64,000 nucleotides of DNA from Staphylococcus sp. M0911 (GCF_003491325.1 NZ_CP022881.1:1116001-1180000); one strand, 5' to 3'; counted from the first letter of the stretch, positions 30,177-40,272 are shown. Made by a program: numbers and translations. The notes: generated from the sequence alone by a model not told the origin.

Positions 30177-32114
30177 ATGGATCAAATTAATATTCAATTT
30201 CCAGATGGTAATTCAAAGGCATTTGATAAAGGCACTACTACTGAAGATATAGCTCAATCAATCAGTCCAGGTCTACGAAAAAAAGCTGTAGCAGGTAAAT
30301 TTAATGGACAAATGGTAGATTTAACACGACCGTTAGAAGAAGATGGTGAGATTGAAATTGTTACACCAGGTAGTGATGAAGCATTGGAAGTATTGCGTCA
30401 TTCAACTGCTCATTTGATGGCTCAAGCATTAAAACGTTTATACGGGGATGTTAAATTTGGTGTAGGTCCTGTCATTGAAGGCGGCTTCTACTATGATTTC
30501 GATACAGATGAAAAAATTTCATCAGATGACTTTGAAAAAATTGAAAAAACAATGAAAAAAATTGTCGATGAGAATCATAAAATCGAAAGAAAAGTAGTCA
30601 CTAGGGATGAAGCTAAAGCATTCTTCAAAGATGATCCATACAAATTAGAATTAATTGATGCAATACCTGAAGATGAAAATGTAACGCTATATAGTCAAGG
30701 AGAATTCGCTGATTTATGTAGAGGTGTTCATGTACCATCTACGTCTAAAATTAAAGAATTTAAATTATTATCAACAGCTGGTGCATACTGGCGCGGAGAC
30801 AGTAATAATAAAATGTTACAACGTATTTACGGTACTGCATTCTTTGATAAAAAAGATTTAAAAGCGCATTTAGAAATGTTGGAAGAGCGCAAAGAACGTG
30901 ATCACCGTAAAATCGGTAAAGATTTAGAGTTGTTTGCAAATAGTCAACTAGTTGGAGCTGGTTTACCACTATGGTTACCTAATGGTGCTACAATTCGTCG
31001 TGAAATTGAACGTTATATTGTAGATAAAGAAGTAAGCATGGGATATGACCACGTATATACACCAGTATTAGCAAATGTTGATTTATATAAAACATCCGGA
31101 CATTGGGATCACTATCAAGAGGACATGTTCCCACCTATGAAATTAGATGAGACAGAAGAAATGGTATTACGTCCGATGAACTGTCCTCACCATATGATGA
31201 TATATAATAATAAACCGCATTCTTATAGAGAATTGCCAATTCGTATTGCCGAATTAGGTACTATGCATAGATATGAAGCTAGTGGTGCTGTATCAGGATT
31301 ACAACGAGTAAGAGGTATGACTTTGAACGATTCACATATCTTTGTTAGACCTGATCAAATTAAGGAAGAATTCAAACGCGTAGTTAATATGATTCAAGAT
31401 GTATATAAAGATTTCGGTTTCGAAGACTATCGTTTCAGATTAAGTTATAGAGACCCAGAAGATAAAGAAAAGTATTTTGATGATGATGAAATGTGGAATA
31501 AAGCTGAGAACATGATTAAAGAAGCGGCTGACGAATTAGGGTTATCATACGAAGAAGCTATCGGAGAAGCGGCATTTTATGGCCCTAAATTAGATGTGCA
31601 AGTTAAAACAGCTATGGGTAAAGAAGAAACATTATCTACAGCACAATTAGATTTCTTATTACCTGAGCGTTTTGAACTCACATACATTGGTCAAGATGGA
31701 GAGCAACATAGACCTGTAGTTATTCATCGTGGTGTTGTATCTACAATGGAACGATTTGTTGCATTCTTAACTGAAGAAACTAAAGGTGCATTCCCAACTT
31801 GGTTAGCACCAAAACAAGTTGAAATTATCCCAGTTAATTTAGATTTACATTACGACTATGCAAAATCAATTCAAGATGAATTAAAATCTCAAGGTGTTCG
31901 TGTTGAAATCGATGATCGTAATGAAAAAATGGGTTATAAAATCCGTGAAGCCCAAATGCAAAAAATCCCTTATCAAATAGTGGTAGGAGATAAAGAAGTA
32001 GAAAACAATGAAGTAAATGTACGTAAATACGGTTCTCAAGATCAAGAGACATTAGAAAAAGATGAATTTATTTGGAATTTAGTAGACGAAATCCGTTTAA
32101 AAAAGCATAGATAA
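30177..32114 (+). CDS. thrS: Threonyl-tRNA synthetase
   Basis: This 645-residue class II synthetase has an N-terminal TGS domain (residues 1-63). The editing domain carries [11 protein letters not shown] (~73) and the distal [11 protein letters not shown]ys/His set that removes serine. The catalytic core has [20 protein letters not shown] (Zn-binding Cys and His) and motif 2 ([21 protein letters not shown]). The C-terminal anticodon-binding domain starts near 545. The ATG at 30177 follows TAGGAGG. An upstream in-frame ATG at 30147 lies before that ribosome site. Expression is controlled by the T-box leader directly upstream. Confidence 0.97.
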   Translation: MDQINIQFPDGNSKAFDKGTTTEDIAQSISPGLRKKAVAGKFNGQMVDLTRPLEEDGEIEIVTPGSDEALEVLRHSTAHLMAQALKRLYGDVKFGVGPVIEGGFYYDFDTDEKISSDDFEKIEKTMKKIVDENHKIERKVVTRDEAKAFFKDDPYKLELIDAIPEDENVTLYSQGEFADLCRGVHVPSTSKIKEFKLLSTAGAYWRGDSNNKMLQRIYGTAFFDKKDLKAHLEMLEERKERDHRKIGKDLELFANSQLVGAGLPLWLPNGATIRREIERYIVDKEVSMGYDHVYTPVLANVDLYKTSGHWDHYQEDMFPPMKLDETEEMVLRPMNCPHHMMIYNNKPHSYRELPIRIAELGTMHRYEASGAVSGLQRVRGMTLNDSHIFVRPDQIKEEFKRVVNMIQDVYKDFGFEDYRFRLSYRDPEDKEKYFDDDEMWNKAENMIKEAADELGLSYEEAIGEAAFYGPKLDVQVKTAMGKEETLSTAQLDFLLPERFELTYIGQDGEQHRPVVIHRGVVSTMERFVAFLTEETKGAFPTWLAPKQVEIIPVNLDLHYDYAKSIQDELKSQGVRVEIDDRNEKMGYKIREAQMQKIPYQIVVGDKEVENNEVNVRKYGSQDQETLEKDEFIWNLVDEIRLKKHR

Positions 32115-32116
32115 GC

Positions 32117-32145
32117 TTGAAATTTAAACGCAGTTCATGTATATT
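32117..32145 (+). promoter_or_regulatory. lysP riboswitch promoter
   Basis: TTGAAA (32117-32122), a 17-base spacer and TATATT (32140-32145) lie just after the thrS stop. Transcription would begin immediately before the L-box. Confidence 0.65.
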
Positions 32146-32165
32146 ACAAGTTAGTTAAATAAAAA

Positions 32166-32390
32166 GTTGAGTTAGAGGTTGCAATATTAAAGAGTCGCTT
32201 GTCAGAAGTCTTATGGGACATATGTTGAACAAGTTAAAGGTAATGTTGCCGAAACAAGTGATAACCATAATTATGACTTGTTGGGACAGTTGTCGAAAGA
32301 AACTGTACTGTCACAGAATGTGATGTGCTACCTTATATAGATAAAAGCAAAGTGGTTGCATATCTTAAAGGTATGTAGCCACTTTTTTGT
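32166..32390 (+). ncRNA. Lysine riboswitch (L box) upstream of lysP
   Basis: Conserved L-box blocks appear in order: AGAGGTTGCAA (from 32174), GAGTCGC (32192), AGGTAATGTTGCCGAAAC (32238) and GGACAGTTGTCGAAAG (32284), then AACTGTACTGTCACAG (32301). A long terminator stem follows (32351-32365 with 32369-32383) with a T-run. This is the usual transcription-attenuation arrangement: lysine binding to the five-helix aptamer favours termination. The rest of the 425-base gap, from 32391 to lysP, holds no other recognisable element. Confidence 0.92.
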
Positions 32391-32391
32391 T
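32351..32391 (+). terminator. Terminator of the lysine riboswitch
   Basis: A 15-bp stem with three G.T pairs (32351-32365/32369-32383) is followed by TTTTTTG. Confidence 0.88.
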
Positions 32392-32539
32392 TTAGATTTA
32401 TAAATAAAAGTAACATAATTAAGTGAGATATGGTACAGCTATTGAAATAGATGATGAAACAGATCTTAATGTGTTGTTTCTTTAATAAATGATAAAACAA
32501 AATCATAACTGCCTCTAAATACAAAGAAAGGAATCTTCT

Positions 32540-34036
32540 ATGAGTAAAAACAAAAGTCAAAATGAAGGGATACAAAGAGGTTTAAAAGACCGCCACATAT
32601 CTATGATAGCGATTGGTGGTTGTATTGGAACAGGTCTATTTATGACTTCCGGTGGAGCCATTCACAGCGCTGGTGCCTTAGGTGCTTTGATTGCTTATGC
32701 AATTATTGGAGCAATGGTATTCTTCTTAATGACCTCACTAGGCGAGATGGCCACATATTTACCAGTTTCGGGATCATTTAGTACATACGCCACACGATTT
32801 GTAGACCCATCTCTAGGGTTTGCATTAGGGTGGAACTATTGGTTTAACTGGGTCATTACAGTAGCTGCAGATGTAACCATTGCCGCTCAGGTCATTCAAT
32901 ATTGGTCCCCAATGCAAAGTGTTCCCGCTTGGGTATGGAGTTGTATATTTTTAGTTATTATCTTTGCACTTAACTCATTGTCAGTTCGAGTATATGGTGA
33001 GAGTGAATATTGGTTTGCACTTATAAAAGTTGTTACTGTCATCATATTTATTGTAATAGGATTATTAACTATTGTAGGTATAATGGGTGGTAAATTCGTT
33101 GGTTTTGAAACCTTTACTAAAGGAGGCGGCCCTATCCTTGGTGGTAACTTAGGTGGTAGCTTACTTTCAATATTAGGTGTGTTCTTAGTTGCTGGCTTTT
33201 CATTCCAAGGAACTGAATTAATTGGTATTACAGCAGGGGAATCTGAAAATCCTGAAAGAGCCGTCCCAAAAGCAATCAAACAAGTGTTCTGGAGAATATT
33301 ATTATTCTATATACTAGCAATTTTCATCATTGGTATGCTAATACCATATGATAGTAGTGCACTTATGGGTGGAGAAAATAGCATCTCTACTTCACCATTT
33401 ACATTAGTGTTCCAAAATGCTGGACTTGCATTTGCAGCATCATTTATGAATGCAGTTATATTAACATCAGTGTTATCTGCAGGTAATTCAGGGATGTACG
33501 CGTCTACTAGAATGTTATATTCAATGAGTAAAGATAAACTAGCATTTAATTCATTTTCTAAAACGAATAAAAATGGTGTGCCGCACATTTCTCTAATCGT
33601 AACTGGAATTATTGTTGTAGTGATTTTTGCAGTACAACATTTTAGTGGTGATGCATATGAATATATCGTTGCAGCAAGTGGTATGACAGGATTTATTGCT
33701 TGGGTCGGTATAGCAGTGAGTCATTATAGATTTAGACGTGCATTCGATAAGCAAAATTATGACAAATCTAAATTAAAATATACGGCTAAATTATTCCCAT
33801 TCGGCCCAATATTTGCCGGATTCTTATGTATAATTGTTATACTAGGTCAAGACGTCGACTTTATTAAAACAGGGGACTTTGACTTAAATCGATTTATTAT
33901 TACTTATATGGGAATTCCGGTGTTCTTAGCATTCTTTATATATCATAAAGTACGATATAAGACTAAAAAAATTCCATTAGAACAAGTAGATTTACGACAA
34001 GATGTATCTATGGAAGAAGTAAGACATCATGATTAA
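32540..34036 (+). CDS. lysP: Lysine-specific permease (APC family)
   Basis: This 498-residue membrane transporter has about 12 hydrophobic spans. The first contains IAIGGCIGTGLFMTSGG, and the segment NYWFNWVITVAADVTIAAQV (~102) is typical of the lysine/basic amino acid subgroup. VAGFSFQGTELIGITAGES (~218) and SAGNSGMYASTRMLYSMS follow. The lysine riboswitch directly upstream supports lysine as substrate. AAAGGAATC precedes the ATG. It is paralogous to the CycA-type permease at 14.35 kb, with which it shares the GGCIGTGLF / GGAIGTGLF motif. It is transcribed alone; the infC leader promoter starts 12 bases after its stop. Confidence 0.92.
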   Translation: MSKNKSQNEGIQRGLKDRHISMIAIGGCIGTGLFMTSGGAIHSAGALGALIAYAIIGAMVFFLMTSLGEMATYLPVSGSFSTYATRFVDPSLGFALGWNYWFNWVITVAADVTIAAQVIQYWSPMQSVPAWVWSCIFLVIIFALNSLSVRVYGESEYWFALIKVVTVIIFIVIGLLTIVGIMGGKFVGFETFTKGGGPILGGNLGGSLLSILGVFLVAGFSFQGTELIGITAGESENPERAVPKAIKQVFWRILLFYILAIFIIGMLIPYDSSALMGGENSISTSPFTLVFQNAGLAFAASFMNAVILTSVLSAGNSGMYASTRMLYSMSKDKLAFNSFSKTNKNGVPHISLIVTGIIVVVIFAVQHFSGDAYEYIVAASGMTGFIAWVGIAVSHYRFRRAFDKQNYDKSKLKYTAKLFPFGPIFAGFLCIIVILGQDVDFIKTGDFDLNRFIITYMGIPVFLAFFIYHKVRYKTKKIPLEQVDLRQDVSMEEVRHHD

Positions 34037-34047
34037 TAAAAAAAGTA

Positions 34048-34076
34048 GTTGACGAATACATTTATTGTTGATATGA
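34048..34076 (+). promoter_or_regulatory. infC-rpmI-rplT promoter
   Basis: TTGACG (34048-34053), a 17-base spacer and TATGAT (34071-34076), each five of six to consensus, lie 181 bases before the infC start. Confidence 0.78.
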
Positions 34077-34082
34077 TTAATA

Positions 34083-34220
34083 ACGTTGAATACGAAACGA
34101 ACCAAGTAGAAGCTCCCGCTTCTCACCTGTAGCGACGCAATAGGCAGTTGGCAGGTTAATCATGTTACACAATTAATGTGTGAAGAAGAGCGGGTAGTGA
34201 TACTCGCTCTTCTTTTTGCT
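34083..34220 (+). ncRNA. L20-type leader of the infC operon (attenuator)
   Basis: A long structured leader lies between the promoter and infC. It contains a GAAGC-TCCC-GCTTC hairpin near 34111 and ends in a terminator stem (34184-34196 with 34201-34213). In B. subtilis ribosomal protein L20 represses infC-rpmI-rplT by promoting early termination in such a leader. Position, gene set and terminator fit; the L20-binding mimic was not folded. Confidence 0.75.
34184..34218 (+). terminator. Attenuator terminator in the infC leader
   Basis: A 13-bp stem with one G.T pair (AGAAGAGCGGGTA and its partner) has a GTGA loop and is followed by TTTTT. It lies 39 bases before the infC start, so it must be conditional. 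Confidence 0.85.
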
Positions 34221-34256
34221 TGGGACAATTTCGTAAAATTCTGGGAGGTGTCAACC

Positions 34257-34775
34257 ATAGCAAAAGATCAGACTCAAATTAATGAGAAAATTCGTGCAAA
34301 AGAACTTCGTTTAGTAGGTCAAGATGGTGAACAAATTGGTGTTAAATCAAAACAAGAAGCATTAGAAATGGCTGAACGTGTTGATTTAGATTTAGTAATC
34401 GTAGCACCAAATGCTAAACCACCTGTTGCAAGAATTATGGATTACGGTAAATTCAAATTCGAACAACAGAAAAAAGAAAAAGAAATGAAGAAGAAACAAA
34501 AAACAATTAACGTTAAAGAAATTCGTTTAAGCCCAACAATTGAGGAACATGATTTCCAAACAAAATTGAAAAATGGACGTAAATTCCTTTCTAAAGGCGA
34601 TAAATGTAAAGTTTCAATTCGTTTCAGAGGTCGTGCAATTACTCACAAAGAAATTGGTCAACGCCAATTAGAAAAATTTGCTGAAGAATGCAAAGACATT
34701 GCAACAATCGAACAGAAGCCTAAAATGGAAGGCCGTCAAATGTTCCTTATGTTATCACCAATTAATGAAAAATAA
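34257..34775 (+). CDS. infC: Translation initiation factor IF-3 with ATA start codon
   Basis: The 172-residue IF-3 begins [18 protein letters not shown] after the initiator. The N-domain has the conserved GQDGEQIGV and [24 protein letters not shown] core, then a Lys-rich linker (~80-92) and the C-domain ([18 protein letters not shown] to [16 protein letters not shown]). IF-3 binds the 30S subunit and rejects non-AUG starts. GGGAGG at 34243-34248 is 8 bases before ATA 34257. The in-frame GTG at 34248 overlaps that same Shine-Dalgarno sequence, so it cannot use it. A rare start codon is known for infC in other bacteria and serves IF-3 autoregulation. The first gene of infC-rpmI-rplT. Confidence 0.9.
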   Translation: MAKDQTQINEKIRAKELRLVGQDGEQIGVKSKQEALEMAERVDLDLVIVAPNAKPPVARIMDYGKFKFEQQKKEKEMKKKQKTINVKEIRLSPTIEEHDFQTKLKNGRKFLSKGDKCKVSIRFRGRAITHKEIGQRQLEKFAEECKDIATIEQKPKMEGRQMFLMLSPINEK

Positions 34776-34805
34776 TTAATAATAATTTCTAGGAGGAAAT
34801 GAATC

Positions 34806-35006
34806 ATGCCTAAAATGAAAACTCACCGTGGAGCAGCGAAACGTGTTAAAAGAACTGGTTCAGGTCAATTAAAACGTTCAAGAGCTTTCACATCTCACTT
34901 ATTCGCAAACAAAAACACTAAACAAAAACGTCAATTACGTAAAAGTAGATTAGTTTCTAAAAGTGATATGAAACGTGTAAAACAATTATTATCTTATAAA
35001 AAATAA
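34806..35006 (+). CDS. rpmI: 50S ribosomal protein L35
   Basis: This 66-residue, very basic protein reads [20 protein letters not shown] and ends KQLLSYKK. The length and sequence are those of bacterial bL35. It binds 23S rRNA late in 50S assembly. AGGAGG lies 8 bases before the ATG. It lies 30 bases after infC and 55 before rplT, within the infC operon. Confidence 0.97.
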   Translation: MPKMKTHRGAAKRVKRTGSGQLKRSRAFTSHLFANKNTKQKRQLRKSRLVSKSDMKRVKQLLSYKK

Positions 35007-35061
35007 TACAACTAACGAATATAGAATAATTACGTAGATAGAATCTAAGGAGGAATTTAAT

Positions 35062-35418
35062 ATGCCACGAGTAAAAGGTGGAACAGTAACAAGAGCACGT
35101 CGTAAAAAAACGATTAAATTAGCTAAAGGTTACTTCGGTTCAAAACATACATTATATAAAGTAGCAAAACAACAAGTAATGAAATCAGGTCAATACGCAT
35201 TCCGTGACCGTCGTCAACGTAAACGTGATTTCCGTAAATTATGGATTACACGTATTAATGCTGCAGCACGTAAACACGATATTAGTTATTCACGTTTAAT
35301 GAACGGATTGAAAAAAGCTGATATCGATATCAACCGTAAAATGTTATCTGAAATTGCTATTTCAGACGATAAAGCATTCGGTGAATTAGTATCAAAAGCT
35401 AAAGACGCTTTAAAATAA
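35062..35418 (+). CDS. rplT: 50S ribosomal protein L20
   Basis: This 118-residue bL20 has a long basic N-terminal tail ([20 protein letters not shown]) followed by the globular domain ([20 protein letters not shown]). It is needed early in 50S assembly and, in B. subtilis, is the repressor of its own operon through the infC leader. AAGGAGG precedes the ATG. It is the last gene of the operon; a hairpin terminator follows. Confidence 0.97.
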   Translation: MPRVKGGTVTRARRKKTIKLAKGYFGSKHTLYKVAKQQVMKSGQYAFRDRRQRKRDFRKLWITRINAAARKHDISYSRLMNGLKKADIDINRKMLSEIAISDDKAFGELVSKAKDALK

Positions 35419-35427
35419 ACTAAACTC

Positions 35428-35469
35428 ATAAAAGCTGAGACATTTTAGGATGTCCCAGCTTTTATTTAT
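35428..35469 (+). terminator. Terminator after infC-rpmI-rplT
   Basis: AAAAGCTG-A-GACA pairs with TGTC-C-CAGCTTTT (35430-35463) and is followed by ATTTAT. It is another GGGAC-containing hairpin. Confidence 0.82.
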
Positions 35470-35595
35470 ATTTCTTTAAATTTTAAAATGGAATTGTCTA
35501 AGCATTGATATTAATAGAGAATATTGATAACGATCGCGAATTGAAAATAAGTTTGATAGAATAATATTATAAAAGAAAACATAAAGGAGTTTAGT

Positions 35596-36204
35596 ATGTC
35601 TAAATTTGATGAGCAAATTATAGTTGTGCCAAGAGCAACACTTTTCGATAATGAAAAGAATGCATTTAATGGATTTTTATCAAAAAATGATGAAAAAGGT
35701 AGTAATATTTTCAATGCATTAAGTCAGTATGACGTGAAGCGTAGAGGTGATATGGAAGAGGATCCAGAATTTAAGCAACTTATTTCATATTGTTTATTAG
35801 AAAATCAAAGTGGTGAAATACTTGTGTATGAGCGTCTTTCAGGCGGCGGAGAAGAAAGACTACATGGCCAATCCTCAATTGGCGTCGGTGGTCATATGAA
35901 CGACGTTGTAGGGGCAGATTCAATTAATGAAGTGCTAAGAGTGAATGCGCAAAGAGAATTAGAAGAAGAAGTAGGTTTATCTGCAGAAGATTCTCAAAAT
36001 ATGGAATACTTAGGCTTTATCAATGATGACAATAATGAAGTAGGCAAGGTTCATATGGGTGTAGTATTTAAAATAACAGTCAGTTCAAATGATGTAGAAT
36101 CTAAAGAAACAGATACGTTAAGAATCAAATGGATTGAAAAAGGGAAAATAGAATCATACGATGACTTTGAGACATGGAGTGCATTAATTCTTCAAGATTT
36201 ATAA
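35596..36204 (+). CDS. Nudix-family hydrolase of unknown substrate
   Basis: This 202-residue protein carries a complete Nudix box within GADSINEVLRVNAQ plus RELEEEVGL (~118-140), matching G-X5-E-X7-R-E-U-X-E-E-X-G-U. The Glu residues bind Mg2+ for cleavage of a nucleoside diphosphate linked to another group. The N-terminal ~60 residues (QIIVVPRATLFD...) are an extra region seen in this Firmicute subfamily. The substrate cannot be told from sequence. AAAGGAG precedes the ATG. It lies 19 bases before the TPR gene and may be co-transcribed with it. Confidence 0.85.
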   Translation: MSKFDEQIIVVPRATLFDNEKNAFNGFLSKNDEKGSNIFNALSQYDVKRRGDMEEDPEFKQLISYCLLENQSGEILVYERLSGGGEERLHGQSSIGVGGHMNDVVGADSINEVLRVNAQRELEEEVGLSAEDSQNMEYLGFINDDNNEVGKVHMGVVFKITVSSNDVESKETDTLRIKWIEKGKIESYDDFETWSALILQDL

Positions 36205-36223
36205 TAATTGAGGTGCAAATTGA

Positions 36224-37144
36224 ATGTCAGATATCATCCCATTCCCATTATCTGAGAAAAAGTTAAAAGAAGATATTAGAAAAGCGGAATTAACACAAGA
36301 CTTGGATAGAATGTATGAATTATTTGAACAATATGAAAGCCAATTTGAATTAGATGAAGCACTTGCAATTAAAAAGTGCGATATGCTTTATCAAATGAGG
36401 GCATTTTTGGAATTAAGAGAAGAAGCTATCATTTTACTTAAACAGGGTTTAAATAAGTATGATGAGTTAATGATTTATTATATTAAGAGTTTGAATGGTT
36501 TAGAACAGTACTATGAATCAGTTGAAGTGATTAATCAAATTATTGATGAAGTACGGGACCATAAGACTAGAATGGAATTATTTCCACTTAAAGAATATGC
36601 ACAATCTAAGCTAGATTCAAATCATGAACAATTAACTCAATCATTAGCTCAATTTCATCAATTAAATGCAAGAGAACAAACACACGTTCTACTTCAACTC
36701 ATCGATAATGGTCATTATGATTTTAAAGAAACAATCCATTATTTGTTAAGTCATTCTACTTTCGAAAATAATATTGTAAGTTTAATGATAGAATACCTAA
36801 GGTTCGCACAATCTGAAAGTATCGTAACCGTTACCAAATATGGAACAACAGTTAATATCATCCCTAAAGAGTTAAGTGGTCTTGAACACACGACTTTAAA
36901 ATCAATTATCTTACCAAAAGTGATCGAGAATCTTGAAGATGGTGCCATACATATTGTTGACGAAGCGAGCCATATTATGAATAATCATTCTATATTGTTA
37001 TATCCTCTTAATATAGAATCTTTATTTCCAATAGAAGATTGGATTGTTGCATATGATGTTTATTTTAAATCTATGTTAGGTATAGATGATAATGTTGTTA
37101 ATCAAGATGTTTTATCATATATATATCAATTAGATAAACAATGA
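36224..37144 (+). CDS. TPR-like protein of unknown function (YsoA-like)
   Basis: This 306-residue soluble protein has no signal peptide. Residues ~10-135 form successive helical pairs of TPR type (LTQDLDRMYELFEQYESQFE, LELREEAIILLKQGLNKYD, YYESVEVINQIIDE). The C-terminal half (TVTKYGTTVNIIPKEL...) is a separate domain of mixed structure. It sits directly upstream of tig, like the TPR protein YsoA of B. subtilis, and I infer a distant relation. TPR proteins usually mediate protein-protein contacts; no partner is known to me. The start follows GAGGTG. The next gene, tig, has its own promoter. Confidence 0.7.
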   Translation: MSDIIPFPLSEKKLKEDIRKAELTQDLDRMYELFEQYESQFELDEALAIKKCDMLYQMRAFLELREEAIILLKQGLNKYDELMIYYIKSLNGLEQYYESVEVINQIIDEVRDHKTRMELFPLKEYAQSKLDSNHEQLTQSLAQFHQLNAREQTHVLLQLIDNGHYDFKETIHYLLSHSTFENNIVSLMIEYLRFAQSESIVTVTKYGTTVNIIPKELSGLEHTTLKSIILPKVIENLEDGAIHIVDEASHIMNNHSILLYPLNIESLFPIEDWIVAYDVYFKSMLGIDDNVVNQDVLSYIYQLDKQ

Positions 37145-37241
37145 TAAACTCAATTTCTTGCAAATAATTCTTAAATCGTTTAACGTAAATTTTAATTGAA
37201 TTAAGTAATAAATCATTTCGCAAACGTTGCAATTTCAATGT

Positions 37242-37270
37242 TTGTGTACACAATTGACCTATGCTATAAT
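37242..37270 (+). promoter_or_regulatory. tig promoter
   Basis: TTGTGT (37242-37247), a 17-base spacer and TATAAT (37265-37270) lie 47 bases before the tig ATG. Confidence 0.65.
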
Positions 37271-37316
37271 AGGGAAGTTGAAAAAATAAAATAGTTATTC
37301 ATGGAGGTATTTATAC

Positions 37317-38618
37317 ATGACAGCAACTTGGGAAAAAAAGGAAGGTAACGAAGGATTATTAACTGTTACTGTTCCATCAGAAAAAGTAGATAAAGCATTA
37401 GATCAAGCATTTAAAAAAGTAGTAAAACAAATTAATGTACCTGGATTCCGTAAAGGTAAAGTGCCTCGTCCAATTTTTGAACAACGTTTTGGCGTTGAAG
37501 CATTATATCAAGATGCAGTAGACATTTTATTACCAGAAGCTTACGGTGAAGCTATTGATGAAACTGGTATTAATCCAGTTGCTCAACCTGAAGTTAATGT
37601 AACTCAAATTGAAAAAGGTAAAGACTTCATTTTTGAAGCTACTGTAACTGTTGAACCAGAAGTTAAATTAGGTGACTACAAAGGTTTAGAAATTGAAAAA
37701 CAAGATTCTGAACTAACAGATGAAGAATTAGAAGAATCAATTAACCATAGTTTAGGCCACATGGCTGAAATGGTAGTCAAAGAAGACGGCGCTGTTGAAA
37801 ATGGCGACACAGTTAATATTGACTTCAGTGGTTCAGTTGATGGTGAAGAATTCGAAGGTGGACAAGCTGAAGGTTACGACTTAGAAGTTGGTTCAGGTTC
37901 ATTCATCCCAGGTTTCGAAGAGCAATTAGAAGGCATGAAAACTGGAGAAGAAAAAGACGTTGTTGTTACATTCCCAGAAGAGTATCATGCTGAAGAATTA
38001 GCTGGTAAAGAAGCTACATTCAAAACAAAAGTAAATGAAATCAAATATAAAGATGTTCCAGAATTAAATGATGAAATTGCTAATGAGTTAGATGCAGAAG
38101 CTAATTCAGTTGATGAATACAAAGAAAACTTACGCAAACGTCTTGCTGAACAAAAAGCGACTGAAGCTGAAAATACTGAAAAAGAAGAAGCAATTAAAAA
38201 AGCAACAGACAATGCTACAATCGACATTCCTCAAGCAATGATCGATACTGAATTAGATCGTATGGTTCAAGAATTTGGTCAAAGAATTCAACAACAAGGA
38301 TTAGATTTACAAACATATTTCCAAATTTCTGGACAAGATGAGTCTCAATTAAGAGAGCAAATGAAAGACGATGCAGAACAACGTGTTAAAACAAACTTAA
38401 CATTAACTGCAATTGCTGATGCTGAAAATATCGAAGTTTCTGACGAAGATATTGATAAAGAACTAGAAAAAATGAGTGAACAATTCAACATTTCAGTTGA
38501 AGATATCAAAAATACATTAGGTAATACTGATATCGTTAAAAATGATGTTCGCATCCAAAAAGTTATCGATTTATTAAAAGACAATGCTAAATTAGTAGAA
38601 GGTAGCAAAGAAGACTAA
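37317..38618 (+). CDS. tig: Trigger factor, ribosome-associated chaperone/PPIase
   Basis: This 433-residue chaperone binds L23 at the ribosome exit tunnel. The N-domain carries the ribosome-binding signature [10 protein letters not shown] (~43-52). The FKBP-like prolyl isomerase domain (~160-245) shows [17 protein letters not shown] and [12 protein letters not shown]. The helical C-domain (~250-420) forms the substrate cradle. The acidic composition is typical. The start follows ATGGAGG. It has its own promoter. clpX lies downstream but behind a hairpin and its own promoter. Confidence 0.96.
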   Translation: MTATWEKKEGNEGLLTVTVPSEKVDKALDQAFKKVVKQINVPGFRKGKVPRPIFEQRFGVEALYQDAVDILLPEAYGEAIDETGINPVAQPEVNVTQIEKGKDFIFEATVTVEPEVKLGDYKGLEIEKQDSELTDEELEESINHSLGHMAEMVVKEDGAVENGDTVNIDFSGSVDGEEFEGGQAEGYDLEVGSGSFIPGFEEQLEGMKTGEEKDVVVTFPEEYHAEELAGKEATFKTKVNEIKYKDVPELNDEIANELDAEANSVDEYKENLRKRLAEQKATEAENTEKEEAIKKATDNATIDIPQAMIDTELDRMVQEFGQRIQQQGLDLQTYFQISGQDESQLREQMKDDAEQRVKTNLTLTAIADAENIEVSDEDIDKELEKMSEQFNISVEDIKNTLGNTDIVKNDVRIQKVIDLLKDNAKLVEGSKED

Positions 38619-38709
38619 TTATTACTGTTCTATTAAAGCGATAAACAATTTAACATTGTATTGTTTTAGTAATATTGATAGGTAGGATAAATAAGATATA
38701 TTATCTTGT

Positions 38710-38768
38710 GGGGTGGGGCCATGAGTTCAATCTGTTATAGTTTGAATTCAGTCCCACTCCTTCCTATT
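38710..38768 (+). terminator. Hairpin terminator between tig and clpX
   Basis: GGGGTGGG (38710-38717) pairs with CCCACTCC (38753-38760), and an inner TGAGTTCAA/TTGAATTCA helix extends it. The tail TTCCTATTTTC is only moderately T-rich. It resembles the GGGAC hairpin at 1380. Confidence 0.6.
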
Positions 38769-38798
38769 TTCAAGCAAATCAATTGAAATGTGATTATG

Positions 38799-38827
38799 TT
38801 GCATTATAGAATGCTATCTAGTATAGT
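38799..38827 (+). promoter_or_regulatory. clpX promoter
   Basis: TTGCAT (38799-38804), a 17-base spacer and TATAGT (38822-38827) lie 28 bases before the clpX ATG. Confidence 0.6.
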
Positions 38828-38854
38828 CTTTATGGAATAGGGGTGTAAAAAAGA

Positions 38855-40117
38855 ATGTTCAAATTCAATGAAGATGAAGAAAATTTAAAATGCTCTTTCT
38901 GTGGTAAAGATCAAGACCAAGTTAAGAAATTAGTTGCAGGAAGTGGCGTATATATCTGTAATGAGTGTATTGAATTATGCTCAGAAATCGTTGAAGAAGA
39001 GTTAGCACAAAATTCTTCAGAGGAATTAACAGAATTACCAACTCCTAAAGAAATTATGGATCATTTGAATGAATATGTAATCGGTCAAGAAAAAGCTAAA
39101 AAAGCTTTATCTGTAGCTGTTTATAATCATTATAAACGTATTCAACAACTAGGTCCTAATGAAGATGATGTAGAATTACAAAAAAGTAATATTGCATTAA
39201 TCGGACCAACAGGTAGTGGTAAAACATTATTAGCACAAACATTAGCTAAAACTTTAAACGTACCATTTGCAATTGCAGATGCTACAAGTTTAACAGAAGC
39301 TGGCTATGTTGGTGATGATGTAGAAAATATCTTATTACGTTTAATTCAAGCGGCAGATTTTGATATTGATAAAGCTGAAAAAGGTATTATTTACGTAGAT
39401 GAAATTGATAAGATTGCAAGAAAATCTGAAAATACATCTATTACACGTGATGTTTCAGGTGAAGGTGTGCAACAAGCATTACTTAAAATTTTAGAAGGTA
39501 CTACTGCGAGCGTACCACCTCAAGGTGGACGTAAACATCCTAACCAAGAATTGATACAAATTGATACAACAAATATTTTATTCATCCTTGGTGGTGCTTT
39601 TGACGGAATTGATGAAGTTATTAAACGTCGTTTAGGTGAAAAAGTGATTGGTTTCGCTAGTAATGAAGCTGATAAATATGATGAAGAAGCCTTATTAGAA
39701 CAAATTAGACCAGAAGATTTACAATCTTACGGTTTAATTCCGGAATTCATTGGTCGTGTACCAATTGTAGCTAATTTAGAAACTTTAGATGTTGATGCAC
39801 TTAAAAATATTCTAACGCAACCTAAAAATGCGCTAGTTAAACAATATACTAAAATGTTAGAGCTAGATAACGTCGAATTAGTATTTAGTGAAGAAGCATT
39901 ATCTGCTATTAGCGAAAAAGCAATTGCACGTAAGACTGGTGCTAGAGGACTTCGTTCTATTATTGAAGAAGCATTAATCGATATTATGTATGACGTACCT
40001 TCATCAGAAGATGTCACTAAGGTTGTTATTACTGAACAAACAATTAATGATGAAGTTGAACCTGAATTATACGATTCAGAAGGAAACTTAATCAACGATA
40101 GTAAAACATCTGCATAA
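38855..40117 (+). CDS. clpX: ATP-dependent Clp protease ATP-binding subunit ClpX
   Basis: This 420-residue AAA+ unfoldase has an N-terminal C4 zinc-binding domain (CSFCGK at 14 and CNECIELC at ~37) for adaptor and substrate binding. It also has Walker A GPTGSGKT (117-124), Walker [12 protein letters not shown] (~176) and the pore loop GYVGDD (~151). The ClpP-docking IGF loop is in KVIGFASN (~263), so it should feed substrates to ClpP (gene not in the window). AGGGGTG precedes the ATG. It is a single-gene unit between its own promoter and a terminator. engB follows as in other staphylococci. Confidence 0.97.
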   Translation: MFKFNEDEENLKCSFCGKDQDQVKKLVAGSGVYICNECIELCSEIVEEELAQNSSEELTELPTPKEIMDHLNEYVIGQEKAKKALSVAVYNHYKRIQQLGPNEDDVELQKSNIALIGPTGSGKTLLAQTLAKTLNVPFAIADATSLTEAGYVGDDVENILLRLIQAADFDIDKAEKGIIYVDEIDKIARKSENTSITRDVSGEGVQQALLKILEGTTASVPPQGGRKHPNQELIQIDTTNILFILGGAFDGIDEVIKRRLGEKVIGFASNEADKYDEEALLEQIRPEDLQSYGLIPEFIGRVPIVANLETLDVDALKNILTQPKNALVKQYTKMLELDNVELVFSEEALSAISEKAIARKTGARGLRSIIEEALIDIMYDVPSSEDVTKVVITEQTINDEVEPELYDSEGNLINDSKTSA

Positions 40118-40135
40118 TTTAATATTTTATGATTT

Positions 40136-40166
40136 AGGGCCACATATCATTGTGGCTCTTTTTTAT
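40136..40166 (+). terminator. Terminator after clpX
   Basis: AGGGCCACA (40136-40144) pairs with TGTGGCTCT (40151-40159) and is followed by TTTTTTA. Confidence 0.88.
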
Positions 40167-40272
40167 GCAGTACTTTTCCTTCAATGTATGTATTTCCTAA
40201 AACTAGGATGACATAATGATAAGAGTAATGGTAAAGTGTTAATGTGAGAAATAAGAAAAGTGAGGATCACCA

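Noticed and set aside
32333..32575. 80-codon minus-strand frame over the lysine riboswitch terminator and lysP start
   Set aside because: It overlaps a recognised riboswitch and permease gene and has no ribosome site or similarity.
34176..34256. Longer IF-3 frame starting in the leader (from 34176) or at GTG 34248
   Set aside because: The 34176 start lies inside the conditional terminator stem, and the GTG overlaps the only Shine-Dalgarno sequence. IF-3 similarity begins after ATA 34257.
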